From Nocardia concava NBRC 100430 (GTDB lineage: Bacteria > Actinomycetota > Actinomycetes > Mycobacteriales > Mycobacteriaceae), in contig NZ_BAFX01000124.1 in assembly GCF_000308815.1 (NCBI RefSeq), forward strand, positions 1-64,000: DNA of 64,000 bases, read 5' to 3'. The position numbers and the translations under genes are program-made. Below the pieces are notes generated by a model. It ran no database searches and had not been told where the DNA came from. It worked only from the letters and a program-made list of their open reading frames with translations. Below are positions 42,177 to 50,683 of the stretch, in pieces (position 1 is the first letter of the stretch; each line of letters opens with the position of its first letter).

Positions 42177-44318
42177 CTAGCCGAACAGGCCCGCTTGTAG
42201 CACCGGGAGCCGACGACTACGGACCTTGGTCTCCGCCGCATAGCTCAGGCGCAGCACCAACACCATCAACTCGTCCGGTGGCACTCCCAACAAGTCCAGG
42301 AAACGGCCCTGAAGTGACGCTAGTGTATCGGCGAACTCCGGGGAAACAGCAGAGAGTTCATCGGAACGTCGCGCAAACAGGAACACCGGAGAGACCGGCT
42401 GTACCGCCAATCCGTGCCGTTCGGCCTCGATCCACGCCCGCTGCAGCGCCTCGCCCGCCCGCGCGTAGGTGGTGAGTTCATCCGCATCACCGGGCACCGG
42501 ATAGGTCAGCGCCGCGACCGCGGAACTGGTGCGGATCCGGTCGCGGGTCGCGTCACCCAGGGCGACGCCGCCCGACCAGGCCCGCAACTGGGCCATGACG
42601 TCGGCACGGCTCGCGACCTCGAGTTTCACCATTTCATCGGGAGGCAGCTCGAGGGTCCGCACGTCCGTGCCGTAGCGCAGATCATCACCCGGCCAGCGCA
42701 GTTCGGCGAACATCTCCTCGTGCAGTCTCGGCGTCAGGTAGCGCACCCGGTCCGATTCCGCGAGCAGCCGACCCGCCTGGTCGATCTCGGCCGGATCGGT
42801 GACCACCCGCAGCCCGCCACCGGCCTGCGCGGCCGCCGCCCCGATCGACTCGAGGTCCGCGGCGGGCACCTGCGCACCCGTTCCATCGCACCGATTGGTA
42901 TGGCGAGCCAAGAGCCCCCGATAGTCCCGGGCGAGTCCGGGATCGGTCCCCGCGCCGAGCTCGAGCTCCGCCGTGAGGTCCGCCGGGCCGTCCGTCCGCA
43001 GGCTGCTGGCACCGAGCAAACCGTGCGCGGCCGCCGCCACCCGGGCGTTGTACAGCGCCGCTCCGACCGCCAGCGCGCTGCCGCGGTAGCCGATATCCAT
43101 GGACGAGGTTCGTTCCGGCGCAAGAGAAATTGTCACCCGGCCCGGATCGGCCCGCAGCGTCCACGGTTGCGCGTTGCCGCCGGAGGGTGCGCGCTGGGCC
43201 GCGTACAGCACACTCTCGACTCCCGACTCCGGCACCGGGTCCTCGAACGATTGGTCCGCGAGCAGCGGTTCCACGATGGGCGGCGGCTCGGCGATATCGT
43301 CCAGGCAGCGGTCCACATCGATGCGGGTGCGCCCCGACGGCAATTTCTGCCCGAGCCCGATCCGGCGCACGGCCGCCGCGACGGTGGCACCGCCGAGCTG
43401 CACGTCGCCAGCCAGCTGGGGCCAGCTGTTCATGGTCTCGCCGATCTCCACCATGCTGGCGGCGAGCTTGTCGGAAAGGTTGCGGCCGTCCAGGATTCGG
43501 ATCACATGCGGAGCCTTGTCGCGGGTCGACAGGCCGCGCAGGTCGGCGGCGCGGGTATCGCCGAGCAGACCGTGGAAGGGGCTTCGGCCCGGCTCGAGGT
43601 CGAAACGCTCCACGTCGAGCAGCCCGCGGTCGTTGGACTGCATGATCAAGGGCACGCGGTGCCGTCGAGCTCCCTCGCGAACGGCGAGTTTGATGTCGAG
43701 TGAATCGCATTCCTCGACGACTATCGACAGTCCGGCGAGGAAGGCATCGATGTTGTCGTAGTCCAGCCCCCGGTCGTAAACCTCTACCGGCAGATAGGGA
43801 TCCAGTTCCGCGATCCGCCGTGCGGCGACCACCGACTTGTTGACGCCGAGATCGAACAGGGTGACCGGTACACGATTCAGATTGGTCAGTTCCATCGCGT
43901 CGAAATCCGCCAGCCGCAGCCCGCCGCAGATTCCCTCGAGTGCCAGCGTGTGGGCGACGGTGTGACCGACGCTCTGTCCGACCACACCGATCACCTGGGT
44001 GGCGAGCGTCGCCTGCTCGGCAGGGGTGAGGATGTTGCGATTCCGATCGAGCCGAAGCGCCCGCAGGAGTTGCGGACCGGGCAGCGCAATCGCCGCACGC
44101 CGCCACGGATAATAAACCCAGCGTTCGGCTTCTGCCCCTTCGGACAATTCGGGAGGCTTGACCAAAGTCGCGAATTCCGCGCGCAGCAAATTGCGCTTAT
44201 CGACCATTTCGACGGCATTGCTCGCACGCAATTCCGCGAGCTTGGCAGCGTCCTCCGGATTGCGTTCATCCAGCAAAAGCGGCCGGTACTCGTCCCCCGC
44301 GTAGCGATCTTTCGTCAT
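42177..44318 (-). CDS. ThiF/E1-like and nitroreductase-like fusion protein (Rv1355c/MoeY-like)
   Basis: A 713-residue fusion. Residues about 90-330 form a ThiF/E1-like Rossmann domain (VIGVVGQSVGHTVAHTLALEG, ADFDAMELTNLNR, VVEECDSLDIKL). From about 375 a nitroreductase-like flavin domain follows (SVLYAAQRAPSGGNAQPWTLRA, then VFLFARRSDELS). The size and order fit M. tuberculosis Rv1355c, annotated MoeY though a role in molybdopterin synthesis is unproven. Substrates are unknown. It overlaps the upstream acyltransferase-like gene by 4 bases and is followed closely by the c-di-GMP gene. Confidence 0.85.
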   Translation of the reverse strand: MTKDRYAGDEYRPLLLDERNPEDAAKLAELRASNAVEMVDKRNLLRAEFATLVKPPELSEGAEAERWVYYPWRRAAIALPGPQLLRALRLDRNRNILTPAEQATLATQVIGVVGQSVGHTVAHTLALEGICGGLRLADFDAMELTNLNRVPVTLFDLGVNKSVVAARRIAELDPYLPVEVYDRGLDYDNIDAFLAGLSIVVEECDSLDIKLAVREGARRHRVPLIMQSNDRGLLDVERFDLEPGRSPFHGLLGDTRAADLRGLSTRDKAPHVIRILDGRNLSDKLAASMVEIGETMNSWPQLAGDVQLGGATVAAAVRRIGLGQKLPSGRTRIDVDRCLDDIAEPPPIVEPLLADQSFEDPVPESGVESVLYAAQRAPSGGNAQPWTLRADPGRVTISLAPERTSSMDIGYRGSALAVGAALYNARVAAAAHGLLGASSLRTDGPADLTAELELGAGTDPGLARDYRGLLARHTNRCDGTGAQVPAADLESIGAAAAQAGGGLRVVTDPAEIDQAGRLLAESDRVRYLTPRLHEEMFAELRWPGDDLRYGTDVRTLELPPDEMVKLEVASRADVMAQLRAWSGGVALGDATRDRIRTSSAVAALTYPVPGDADELTTYARAGEALQRAWIEAERHGLAVQPVSPVFLFARRSDELSAVSPEFADTLASLQGRFLDLLGVPPDELMVLVLRLSYAAETKVRSRRLPVLQAGLFG

Positions 44319-45070
44319 GCCTGCGCCTGACCCTGGTCAGGAAACCACGAAATCGGCGGGATCGGGCCGGCGGCACTGAGCGCCGCCCATTCCGCATCGA
44401 TCGCACGCACCTGCTCCGGACTCGCGAGCGATCGAAAGGACTGCAGGTCCCACCACAGCGGAACTGTGCGGTAGCGATCGTCCGGATACGACGACGCCGG
44501 AATCCACCACGCCGTGCGGGCGCCGCCCCGGCGATAGAGCGGTAGCGCGTGCTCGGCCGCCGCGCCTACCGAATAGCGAGCCCCCAACAAGGGAATGAAA
44601 TGGATGATCGCCCGCGCGACCCAATCCGCCAGCATCGGGTGCTGCGGAGACTTCGGGACGACCCACCCGGTCCGGCACTCGTACACGCCCTCGGGTATCT
44701 GGTCGGCGACCATCTTCCGGAAGGCGTACTCGCCCGGCAGGCCCGCCCAGCTCACGATCGAGGGAGCTTCGTCCACATGCTTGAACGGGCCCTCGGCCCG
44801 CACACCGGCGACGGCATGTCCGTCGGCATCGACGGCCACCGCGAATAGCGCGGTTGACGAGCCATCGATGACCCGGTCGTAGTCGACGGCGCTCTCCGCA
44901 CCGTAATGTCCGTAGACGCGCAGGGCGCCCTCGAGGTAGCACTGCCACAACGCAGGATCGGCGTGCGGCGGCCCGTAGCAAAAGGTGTACCCGGATGGTG
45001 CGTCCTGGAGCCGCAGCATGTCGCCACCAGTACCTGCCGGTGGGACGAGCGCGATCGGATCGACTGCCAT
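44315..45070 (-). CDS. Possible GNAT/N-acyltransferase-like protein
   Basis: A 251-residue protein from ATG 45070 (GGGAAG upstream). The pattern of strands and Trp/Arg-containing motifs (YECRTGWVVPKSPQHPMLADWVARAIIHF) resembles the acyl-CoA N-acyltransferase or autoinducer-synthase fold, but I cannot place it firmly. It has no signal peptide or TM segment. It is the first gene of the operon with the ThiF-nitroreductase fusion (ATGA overlap) and the GAF-GGDEF-EAL gene, so its product probably works with or modifies the same substrate. Confidence 0.65.
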   Translation of the reverse strand: MAVDPIALVPPAGTGGDMLRLQDAPSGYTFCYGPPHADPALWQCYLEGALRVYGHYGAESAVDYDRVIDGSSTALFAVAVDADGHAVAGVRAEGPFKHVDEAPSIVSWAGLPGEYAFRKMVADQIPEGVYECRTGWVVPKSPQHPMLADWVARAIIHFIPLLGARYSVGAAAEHALPLYRRGGARTAWWIPASSYPDDRYRTVPLWWDLQSFRSLASPEQVRAIDAEWAALSAAGPIPPISWFPDQGQAQA

Positions 45071-45323
45071 ATCTTCCCACTCCATTACTGCACTGTCTGC
45101 CGCGCGTATGCCGCATGGGGAGGTCGATACGTTCATGTATCGGTCACACCCCACTTCGGCACCTAGGGGAGTATCCGTCAGGTGACACAAATTGTCCAGG
45201 CATCCGGCAAACCCCTCGAAACCCGGATATGTCTCCAGAAATCCCCCCAGGTCAAACCATTGCTATCAGTCATGAATTGCAATGACAAGACCAGTCGGTT
45301 CCCATTTAGTTAACCGATGGCTA

Positions 45324-45758
45324 TCACACCAAGATCGAGATGAAGAGCTCCAGTTCGGTGGGGCCGGACCAGATCTCGATCTCTTCACGGTAGGCGCGGG
45401 TGATCTCCGCCGAGGCGGTGGCATCGTCGACCTGGGCCCAGACGTCCTCGGCCGGATCGTGGTAGTCGCCGTTGGGGCGGAAGCGGGCGTAGACGCCCTT
45501 GGGGACGCGGATGAGGACGTCGCCGACGGGGACATCGTCCGGATCGGGGTATTCGTAGGAGACCAGGACGTTGTAGTTGCCGGCGGGGTCGGGGACGTAG
45601 ACGGTGGCCAGGGGGCGGTCGATGCCGTCGCGGTCGCGCAGGCGGTCGCGGAGGAATTCGATGAGCTCGCTGTTGGAGACCTTGAAGCTGGGGCGCACGC
45701 GCGGGACCACCAGGCCGCCGTAGACGCCGCCCGGCCGGACCACGATCGAATAGGTCAT
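45324..45758 (-). CDS. GyrI-like/AraC effector-binding domain protein, copy 2
   Basis: A 144-residue single-domain protein, starting MTYSIVVRPGGVYGGLVV and ending GPTELELFISILV. It has the SHV-fold pattern of GyrI-like small-molecule-binding domains, including VLIRVPKGVYARFRP and the terminal FISI strand. No DNA-binding domain. It overlaps the upstream paralogue by 4 bases. Such stand-alone domains bind cationic or drug-like ligands. Confidence 0.75.
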   Translation of the reverse strand: MTYSIVVRPGGVYGGLVVPRVRPSFKVSNSELIEFLRDRLRDRDGIDRPLATVYVPDPAGNYNVLVSYEYPDPDDVPVGDVLIRVPKGVYARFRPNGDYHDPAEDVWAQVDDATASAEITRAYREEIEIWSGPTELELFISILV

Positions 45759-46198
45759 GACGGCTCGACCGCCAGGTAGAGGTCGATCTTGTAGGCGTGC
45801 GGGTAGGTCTCGAAGTCGCCGGTGTGGATGCGCTTGATCTGCTTGTGCTCCTCGGCGTACGCGATCTGGGTCCACAGATCGGTCATGACCTGCGGGAAGT
45901 TGCCGACCGAGGAGAAGCGGGCGTAGGTGCCGCGGGGCAGGCGGGCCACCAGGTGACCGCGGGTCACCTCGGCCAGGGAACGGCATTGGTAGCCGACGAT
46001 CTGGGTGTTGTAGGTCCCGAGTTCGGCCGCGTAGTCGGTGTAGGCGGAAGCCAGCGGGCCACCGAGTTCCTGATGCAGGACGGCGGCCCAGGCCACCTCC
46101 AGATCATGGTCACGCAGTTCACCGAGGGCACGTTTCGGACTGCGGACCGGCAACCCGGCCACCCACGTCTCGTCCCGCTCGACGATCTCGAACTGCAT
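45755..46198 (-). CDS. GyrI-like/AraC effector-binding domain protein, copy 1
   Basis: A 147-residue protein, MQFEIVERDETWVAGLPVR to YKIDLYLAVEPS. It shares with its downstream partner the LVARLPRGTYARFSS-type strand and the final strand, so they are tandem paralogues, probably a heterodimer. It starts a two-gene operon. The same fold follows HTH domains in AraC-family regulators, but none is encoded here. Confidence 0.77.
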   Translation of the reverse strand: MQFEIVERDETWVAGLPVRSPKRALGELRDHDLEVAWAAVLHQELGGPLASAYTDYAAELGTYNTQIVGYQCRSLAEVTRGHLVARLPRGTYARFSSVGNFPQVMTDLWTQIAYAEEHKQIKRIHTGDFETYPHAYKIDLYLAVEPS

Positions 46199-46336
46199 TG
46201 GTAAGGAACTCTCTCGAGGTGTGATTCACAGCCAGTCGGCCAAGCCTTCGCCATGCTATCAATCACCCCGGGGCGTGCTCGGCGACACGAGCGGGGGCGT
46301 TGCTCCACAACACGCCGGGGCTTGGGATCGGGCGAA

Positions 46337-47011
46337 TCAGACGGGCGGGCTGTCGTCGCGGCGACGTCGGTGCGGGCGGGCCATGGGGGCGTGCCAGTGC
46401 CTGAGCATGGCGATCAGGCGCAGGGCCACCGCGCCCGCACCGGCCAAAGCGCCTGTCCAGTAGGTGTATTCGCCGTAGTGCAGCAGGGTCGCGGTGACCG
46501 CGGAACCGAGCAGGGCGGGGACCGCGTAGAGCTCGCCGTCGGACAGGACGCTCGGGGTGACACCGGCCAGGACGTCGCGGATGACACCGCCGCCGACCGC
46601 GGTGACCAGGCCCAGCGCCGCCGCCGAGGTGGCCGACATGCCGTGCTGGAAGGCGCTGACCGTGCCGGTCACGCAGAAGATGCCGAGGCCGATGGCGTCG
46701 GCGACCATCAGCGGGGTGCGGACCACCCGCACCGGCGGATGCCAGAAGAAGATGAGGACCGCCGAGAGCAGCGCGACCCCGCCGTAGGAGAGGTCCTCGA
46801 AGGCGACCGGCGGGGTGCGGCCGATGACCAGATCGCGGATGACTCCACCACCCGTCGCGGTCGCGATGGCCAGGACCCCGATGCCGACCACATCGAAGCG
46901 GCGACGCACCGCCAGCAGCGCGCCCGACAGTCCGAATGCGAACACGCCCACCAGGTTTCCCGCACTCTGCGCCGCGTCCACGGCGGTGCCGAGTTCGACG
47001 AGATCACTCAT
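46337..47011 (-). CDS. UPF0126/TRIC-like membrane protein
   Basis: A 224-residue protein of two UPF0126 repeats. Each holds three TM helices with a GGGVIRD motif (ATGGGVIRDLVIG and AVGGGVIRDVLAG), matching YicG/TRIC-like prokaryotic cation channels or glycine transporters. A basic C-terminal tail (RPHRRRRDD) is cytosolic. Divergent from udgB. Transport substrate not evident. Confidence 0.88.
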   Translation of the reverse strand: MSDLVELGTAVDAAQSAGNLVGVFAFGLSGALLAVRRRFDVVGIGVLAIATATGGGVIRDLVIGRTPPVAFEDLSYGGVALLSAVLIFFWHPPVRVVRTPLMVADAIGLGIFCVTGTVSAFQHGMSATSAAALGLVTAVGGGVIRDVLAGVTPSVLSDGELYAVPALLGSAVTATLLHYGEYTYWTGALAGAGAVALRLIAMLRHWHAPMARPHRRRRDDSPPV

Positions 47012-47095
47012 TGCGTGGCCGGTTCCCTTCCAGATCGCTAACTCTCGGCTACCGGCGATCAGTATGCCTCGCGCCCAAGATCGCCCGGTCGGCGC

Positions 47096-47860
47096 GTGAC
47101 ATCGCCGCGTCGCCGCCCGGTTCGTCCGGTGATGCGCTTGAATTTCCTCGTGTGCCGCACAATTGCCCAGCTCGACGCGGAACTTACCGCGTGCCGCGCC
47201 TGCCCCCGACTGGTGGCCTGGCGGGAGCGGGTCGCGCACGAGAAAAGGGCCGCCTTCAGTGACGAGAATTACTGGGGCAAGCCGGTTCCCGCCTTCGGTC
47301 CGGCCGACGCCCGGGTCCTGATCGTCGGCCTCGCGCCCGCCGCGCACGGCGGTAATCGCACCGGGCGCATGTTCACCGGCGACCGCAGCGCGGACGTGCT
47401 CATCGCCTGCATGTACGCGGCCGGGCTGGCCAATCAGCCCACCAGCGTCTCCGCCGACGACGGACTCCGGTTGATCGGCGCCCGCATGACCGCCCCCGTC
47501 CACTGCGCCCCACCCGACAACAAGCCGACCCCCGCCGAACGCGACAACTGCCGCCACTGGCTGATCACCGAGCTGGGCCTGCTCGCCCCGACCCTGCGCT
47601 CGATCGTGGTGCTCGGCGGCTGGGGGTGGCAGGCACTGCTGCCCGCCCTGACCGAATCCGGCTGGGCCATCCCCAAACCCAGGCCCAAGTTCGGCCACGG
47701 CGCACATTTCGAACTCTCCCCCGCCCGCCCCGACCGCGCCCCTCTCCATCTGTTCGGGACGTATCACCCCTCGCAGCAGAACACCTTCACCGGCCGCCTG
47801 ACCCCGGCCATGCTCGAACAGGTCCTGCGCGACGCCGCCCACGCCGCCGACCTCCCCTGA
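47096..47860 (+). CDS. Type 5 uracil-DNA glycosylase UdgB
   Basis: A 254-residue Fe-S uracil-DNA glycosylase. The cluster cysteines start at CRACPRLVAWRE and continue with VHCAPPDNKPTPAERDNC. The active-site strand LIVGLAPAAHGGNRTGRMFTGD lacks the usual catalytic Asp, as in family 5, and the C-terminal HPSQQNTFTGRLT binds DNA. It removes uracil and other deaminated bases. GTG start; an internal ATG at 47132 is less likely. Confidence 0.9.
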   Translation: MTSPRRRPVRPVMRLNFLVCRTIAQLDAELTACRACPRLVAWRERVAHEKRAAFSDENYWGKPVPAFGPADARVLIVGLAPAAHGGNRTGRMFTGDRSADVLIACMYAAGLANQPTSVSADDGLRLIGARMTAPVHCAPPDNKPTPAERDNCRHWLITELGLLAPTLRSIVVLGGWGWQALLPALTESGWAIPKPRPKFGHGAHFELSPARPDRAPLHLFGTYHPSQQNTFTGRLTPAMLEQVLRDAAHAADLP

Positions 47861-47908
47861 CTTCGCGCTCGCGGGTGATGAGTCCGCCCCACCGGATACG
47901 ATGCGGTC

Positions 47909-48574
47909 GTGAGCAGGGGTGATGGCGAATCCGATCCAGAAGGCATGGTCGCCGAGGGGTCAGGCGGGGGTGTGAAGGTGCGGCGCGGTCGGGCCGAGAC
48001 ACGGCAGCGGCTGCTGGACGCGGCCTTCGAGGCGTTCGCCGAGGAGGGTTTCGGCCGCTGCTCGGTCGAGCAGGTCTGTGAGCGGGCCGGATTCACGCGC
48101 GGCGCGTTCTATTCGAATTTCACCTCGCTCGAGGAGCTGTTCCTCGCCATGTGGGAGCAGCGCTCGGCACGCATGCTGACCGAGGTGGCGGCGGTACTCG
48201 ACGCCCCGAGCGGCGTGGAGGGCGATCCGCGCCGAGCCATCGAACAGGTCCTCTCCGCAGTCCCGGTGGACGACAAGTGGTTTCGCATCACCTCCGAATT
48301 CACCGCCCACGCCCTCCGCAACCCCGACCTCCGCCAGGTGATGGTCGCCCGCGAGGAAGCCATCGGCGCCGCCCTCATCCCGGTCATGGTCACCCTCATG
48401 CGCCGCAACGGCCGCCACATCCCCGACCCGTCGGCCCTCGCCCGAGCCCTGGTCGCCGTCAACGACGGCACCCAAGCCCAATGCCTCCTCGAACCCGACA
48501 ACCCAGCCGTCCACTCCCACCGAGTAGACCTCTTCCTCCACGTCATCGACTCCTACAGCGAACCCATCTCCTGA
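47909..48574 (+). CDS. TetR family regulator
   Basis: A 221-residue protein. The HTH lies around residues 35-75 (TRQRLLDAAFEAFAEEGFGR, CERAGFTRGAFYSNF). The N-terminal 20 residues are low-complexity, and a start at 47945 is possible. Same direction as udgB after 48 bases, so it could be co-transcribed. Ligand unknown. Confidence 0.83.
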   Translation: MSRGDGESDPEGMVAEGSGGGVKVRRGRAETRQRLLDAAFEAFAEEGFGRCSVEQVCERAGFTRGAFYSNFTSLEELFLAMWEQRSARMLTEVAAVLDAPSGVEGDPRRAIEQVLSAVPVDDKWFRITSEFTAHALRNPDLRQVMVAREEAIGAALIPVMVTLMRRNGRHIPDPSALARALVAVNDGTQAQCLLEPDNPAVHSHRVDLFLHVIDSYSEPIS

Positions 48575-48662
48575 CCGCCCAAAACCCCCGATAACCAGCC
48601 GATTCGTCCCCTCCCCCGTCCACCTGCTAAAGTTTTCCACCGCGGGCCGGAAACGACCCCGC

Positions 48663-48735
48663 GGGGCTATAGCGCAGTTGGTAGCGCGTCTCGTTCGCAT
48701 CGAGAAGGTCAGGGGTTCGATTCCCCTTAGCTCCA
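48663..48735 (+). tRNA. tRNA-Ala (anticodon CGC)
   Basis: A 73-base cloverleaf. The acceptor stem GGGGCTA/TAGCTCC contains the G3-U70 wobble that defines alanine tRNA. The D arm (GCGC stems), anticodon stem TCTCG/CGAGA with loop TTCGCAT (anticodon CGC, reading GCG), 5-base variable loop and T arm AGGGG/CCCCT with TTCGATT all fold. CCA is not encoded. Confidence 0.96.
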
Positions 48736-48744
48736 CAGCACGAG

Positions 48745-48781
48745 AAATCCCGGTACCTCTGCAGAGGTACCGGGATTTTTT
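48745..48781 (+). terminator. Intrinsic terminator after tRNA-Ala
   Basis: A perfect 15-bp stem (48745-48759 and 48764-48778) with loop TGCA, and the stem ends in a T-run. A classical rho-independent terminator, ten bases after the tRNA. Confidence 0.9.
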
Positions 48782-48791
48782 GCTTCCGAGA

Positions 48792-50630
48792 TCATGCGGC
48801 CGGGGGTAGGTGGCAGCGGGCGATCTCGAATTCGGGGACGCGGTCGATGCGGTAGGCGGCGTAATTCAGGGATTGAAGGATGTTGCGGTGGAAGCGGGCG
48901 AAGGTCAGCGGGTCCCGGGTGGAGGCGAGGAGGTCGCGGGTTTCGGGGCAGGAGAGAGCCGTTCGGATTCGGGTCGTCCAGCCTTCGTCTAGGAACCAGG
49001 GGAGGAGGGGGTGGGCGGTGGCCATGCCTGTGTCCACGACGGCCCAGTCGGAGTCGAGGTTTTTGTCGTGGCCTATGCGGGCGTTGGGGAAGCGGAAGGT
49101 GTGGGCGGCTAGGGGGTAGGCCAGGCCCATTGGGTCTAGGACTCGGACGTTGAGGGGCATGTTCATGCTGATCATGCCTAGGTTTATGAAGAAGACGGTG
49201 TTCGGGGTGGGGGCGGCCGGGGGCGGGACTGTCTGCCACTCCTGGAAGGAAGGGGTGTTGATGAGAAGGCCGCCGTTGGGGTTGCGTGCGACTTCTCGGA
49301 GCATGGGTCGGATGCGTGGGTAGTCGAGGTAGTCCTCGGCGCGGATGGGGTGGGGGTGGCCGGTGGTGCGGATGTAGTAGAGGCGTTCGTCGGCGATGCC
49401 GGAGGGGGTTATCGCATTGGCGGATTCGATGGCGGTCACGTCGGCCACGACGAGCGCCCAGCCTGCGATGCCGGAGTATGCCGCAGCCGCCGCGATTCGG
49501 TGCGGGCGCGAGTTCGACGGCTCGGCAGCCGATTTCAGTGGCAGCACCATGACGGGCAGCAGTAGGCAGAACAGTGGTGGGAGCAGCATGCGGCCGTGCA
49601 TGAAATCGCCGCCGACGCGAATCTCGTAGGCGGTCAACAGCAGACCGGCGCCGACCATGAGGGCGACCACTGCGGCGGGTGATCGCCGCCATGCGGCGAG
49701 GCCGCCGCGGGGTAGCCGAGATCGCAGCGTGAACAGCGAGGCGACGCTCAATAAGAGCAAGGGAACCCACAGCCAGTAGGGACCCACGAAATTCCAGAGA
49801 TAGGCGAGTCCCTGCCGCCATTTCGCGCCGCTCGCATCTTTCGCGACGGCCGTGTTCGGATAGGGCAGTCCGTAGTAGCCCATTCGCCAGATCTGATAGC
49901 TCACCGGTACGAGACCCGCGGCTATCACGGTGGATGCGCGGAATATCGACGGCCGCAACCGAGTCTCCGGCAGTGGCGCACTGCAGATCATGAAAACCGC
50001 TGGCGCACCGACGATTACCAGCTCCGGCCTGATCAACGGAGCCAGGCCCGCGAAGAACGCCACCCCGAGAGAACTTGTCAGCGTGGACTTTTCCGACCGA
50101 CTCCAAGTGATCAGCCACCACCACAGCACCGCGAGCCAGCAGAGCACCAGACTGGATTCCAACCCCGAGGTGACGTAGTCGCGAGCCGGAGGCAAGGCGA
50201 TATAGACGAGAGCGCCTGCGGGAAGCAGTAATCGACCACCGCCCCACAGCCGAGCCGTACCCATCATCGCGATGACGATGGCCACCACCGACAGGATCAG
50301 CCCGATACCCAGCGCGACATACTCCAGTCGCGCCCGCGTCACCCAGCTACCGGCCCAGATGAGGTACGTCCACCCCGTGCTGGTGTTGACCTCGACGCGC
50401 TCACCCGCGTTGAACACCGGACCGTTGCCCGCCAGCAGATTTCGCACCGTACGCAGCACGGTCAAACCGTCGTCGGCGATCCACCGCCGCTCCCAGCCTC
50501 CGATCGCGAAAAGCCCTGCGGCCAGCACGATTCCACCGAACAGACCGATTCTGTCAATACGATTCCCCACATCGCAATCTTGGATTCCCCGCCCCGGCCG
50601 GGCAGGCCACAGAAAGCGTGGGCGCGACAT
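48792..50630 (-). CDS. AftB-like terminal arabinofuranosyltransferase (GT-C)
   Basis: A 612-residue polytopic membrane protein. The first loop contains the acidic pair Asp53-Asp54 in WIADDGLTVLRTVRNLLAGN, then GPVFNAGERVEVNTSTGWTY, a signature of AftB, which adds the terminal beta-1,2 arabinose to cell-wall arabinan using decaprenylphosphoryl arabinose. About ten TM helices are followed by a periplasmic C-terminal domain. YYGLPYPNTAVAKD also fits the family. It is away from the emb-glf locus where aftB normally sits, so it may be an extra paralogue. The start is uncertain (ATG 50630 or GTG 50570). Confidence 0.85.
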   Translation of the reverse strand: MSRPRFLWPARPGRGIQDCDVGNRIDRIGLFGGIVLAAGLFAIGGWERRWIADDGLTVLRTVRNLLAGNGPVFNAGERVEVNTSTGWTYLIWAGSWVTRARLEYVALGIGLILSVVAIVIAMMGTARLWGGGRLLLPAGALVYIALPPARDYVTSGLESSLVLCWLAVLWWWLITWSRSEKSTLTSSLGVAFFAGLAPLIRPELVIVGAPAVFMICSAPLPETRLRPSIFRASTVIAAGLVPVSYQIWRMGYYGLPYPNTAVAKDASGAKWRQGLAYLWNFVGPYWLWVPLLLLSVASLFTLRSRLPRGGLAAWRRSPAAVVALMVGAGLLLTAYEIRVGGDFMHGRMLLPPLFCLLLPVMVLPLKSAAEPSNSRPHRIAAAAAYSGIAGWALVVADVTAIESANAITPSGIADERLYYIRTTGHPHPIRAEDYLDYPRIRPMLREVARNPNGGLLINTPSFQEWQTVPPPAAPTPNTVFFINLGMISMNMPLNVRVLDPMGLAYPLAAHTFRFPNARIGHDKNLDSDWAVVDTGMATAHPLLPWFLDEGWTTRIRTALSCPETRDLLASTRDPLTFARFHRNILQSLNYAAYRIDRVPEFEIARCHLPPAA

Positions 50631-50683
50631 CCCCTTTCAAGATCATTAATATCGGCACCGATTCCGGCATCCGCCGGTCGCCG

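Noticed and set aside
45261..45322. Terminator for the GyrI-like operon
   Set aside because: Only a 6-bp dyad (TCGGTT/AACCGA) with a long loop and no T-run; too weak to call.
48727..48791. Frames running into the tRNA-Ala terminator as coding sequence
   Set aside because: The bases fold as a tRNA 3' end and an intrinsic terminator; the AftB-like gene ends at 48792.
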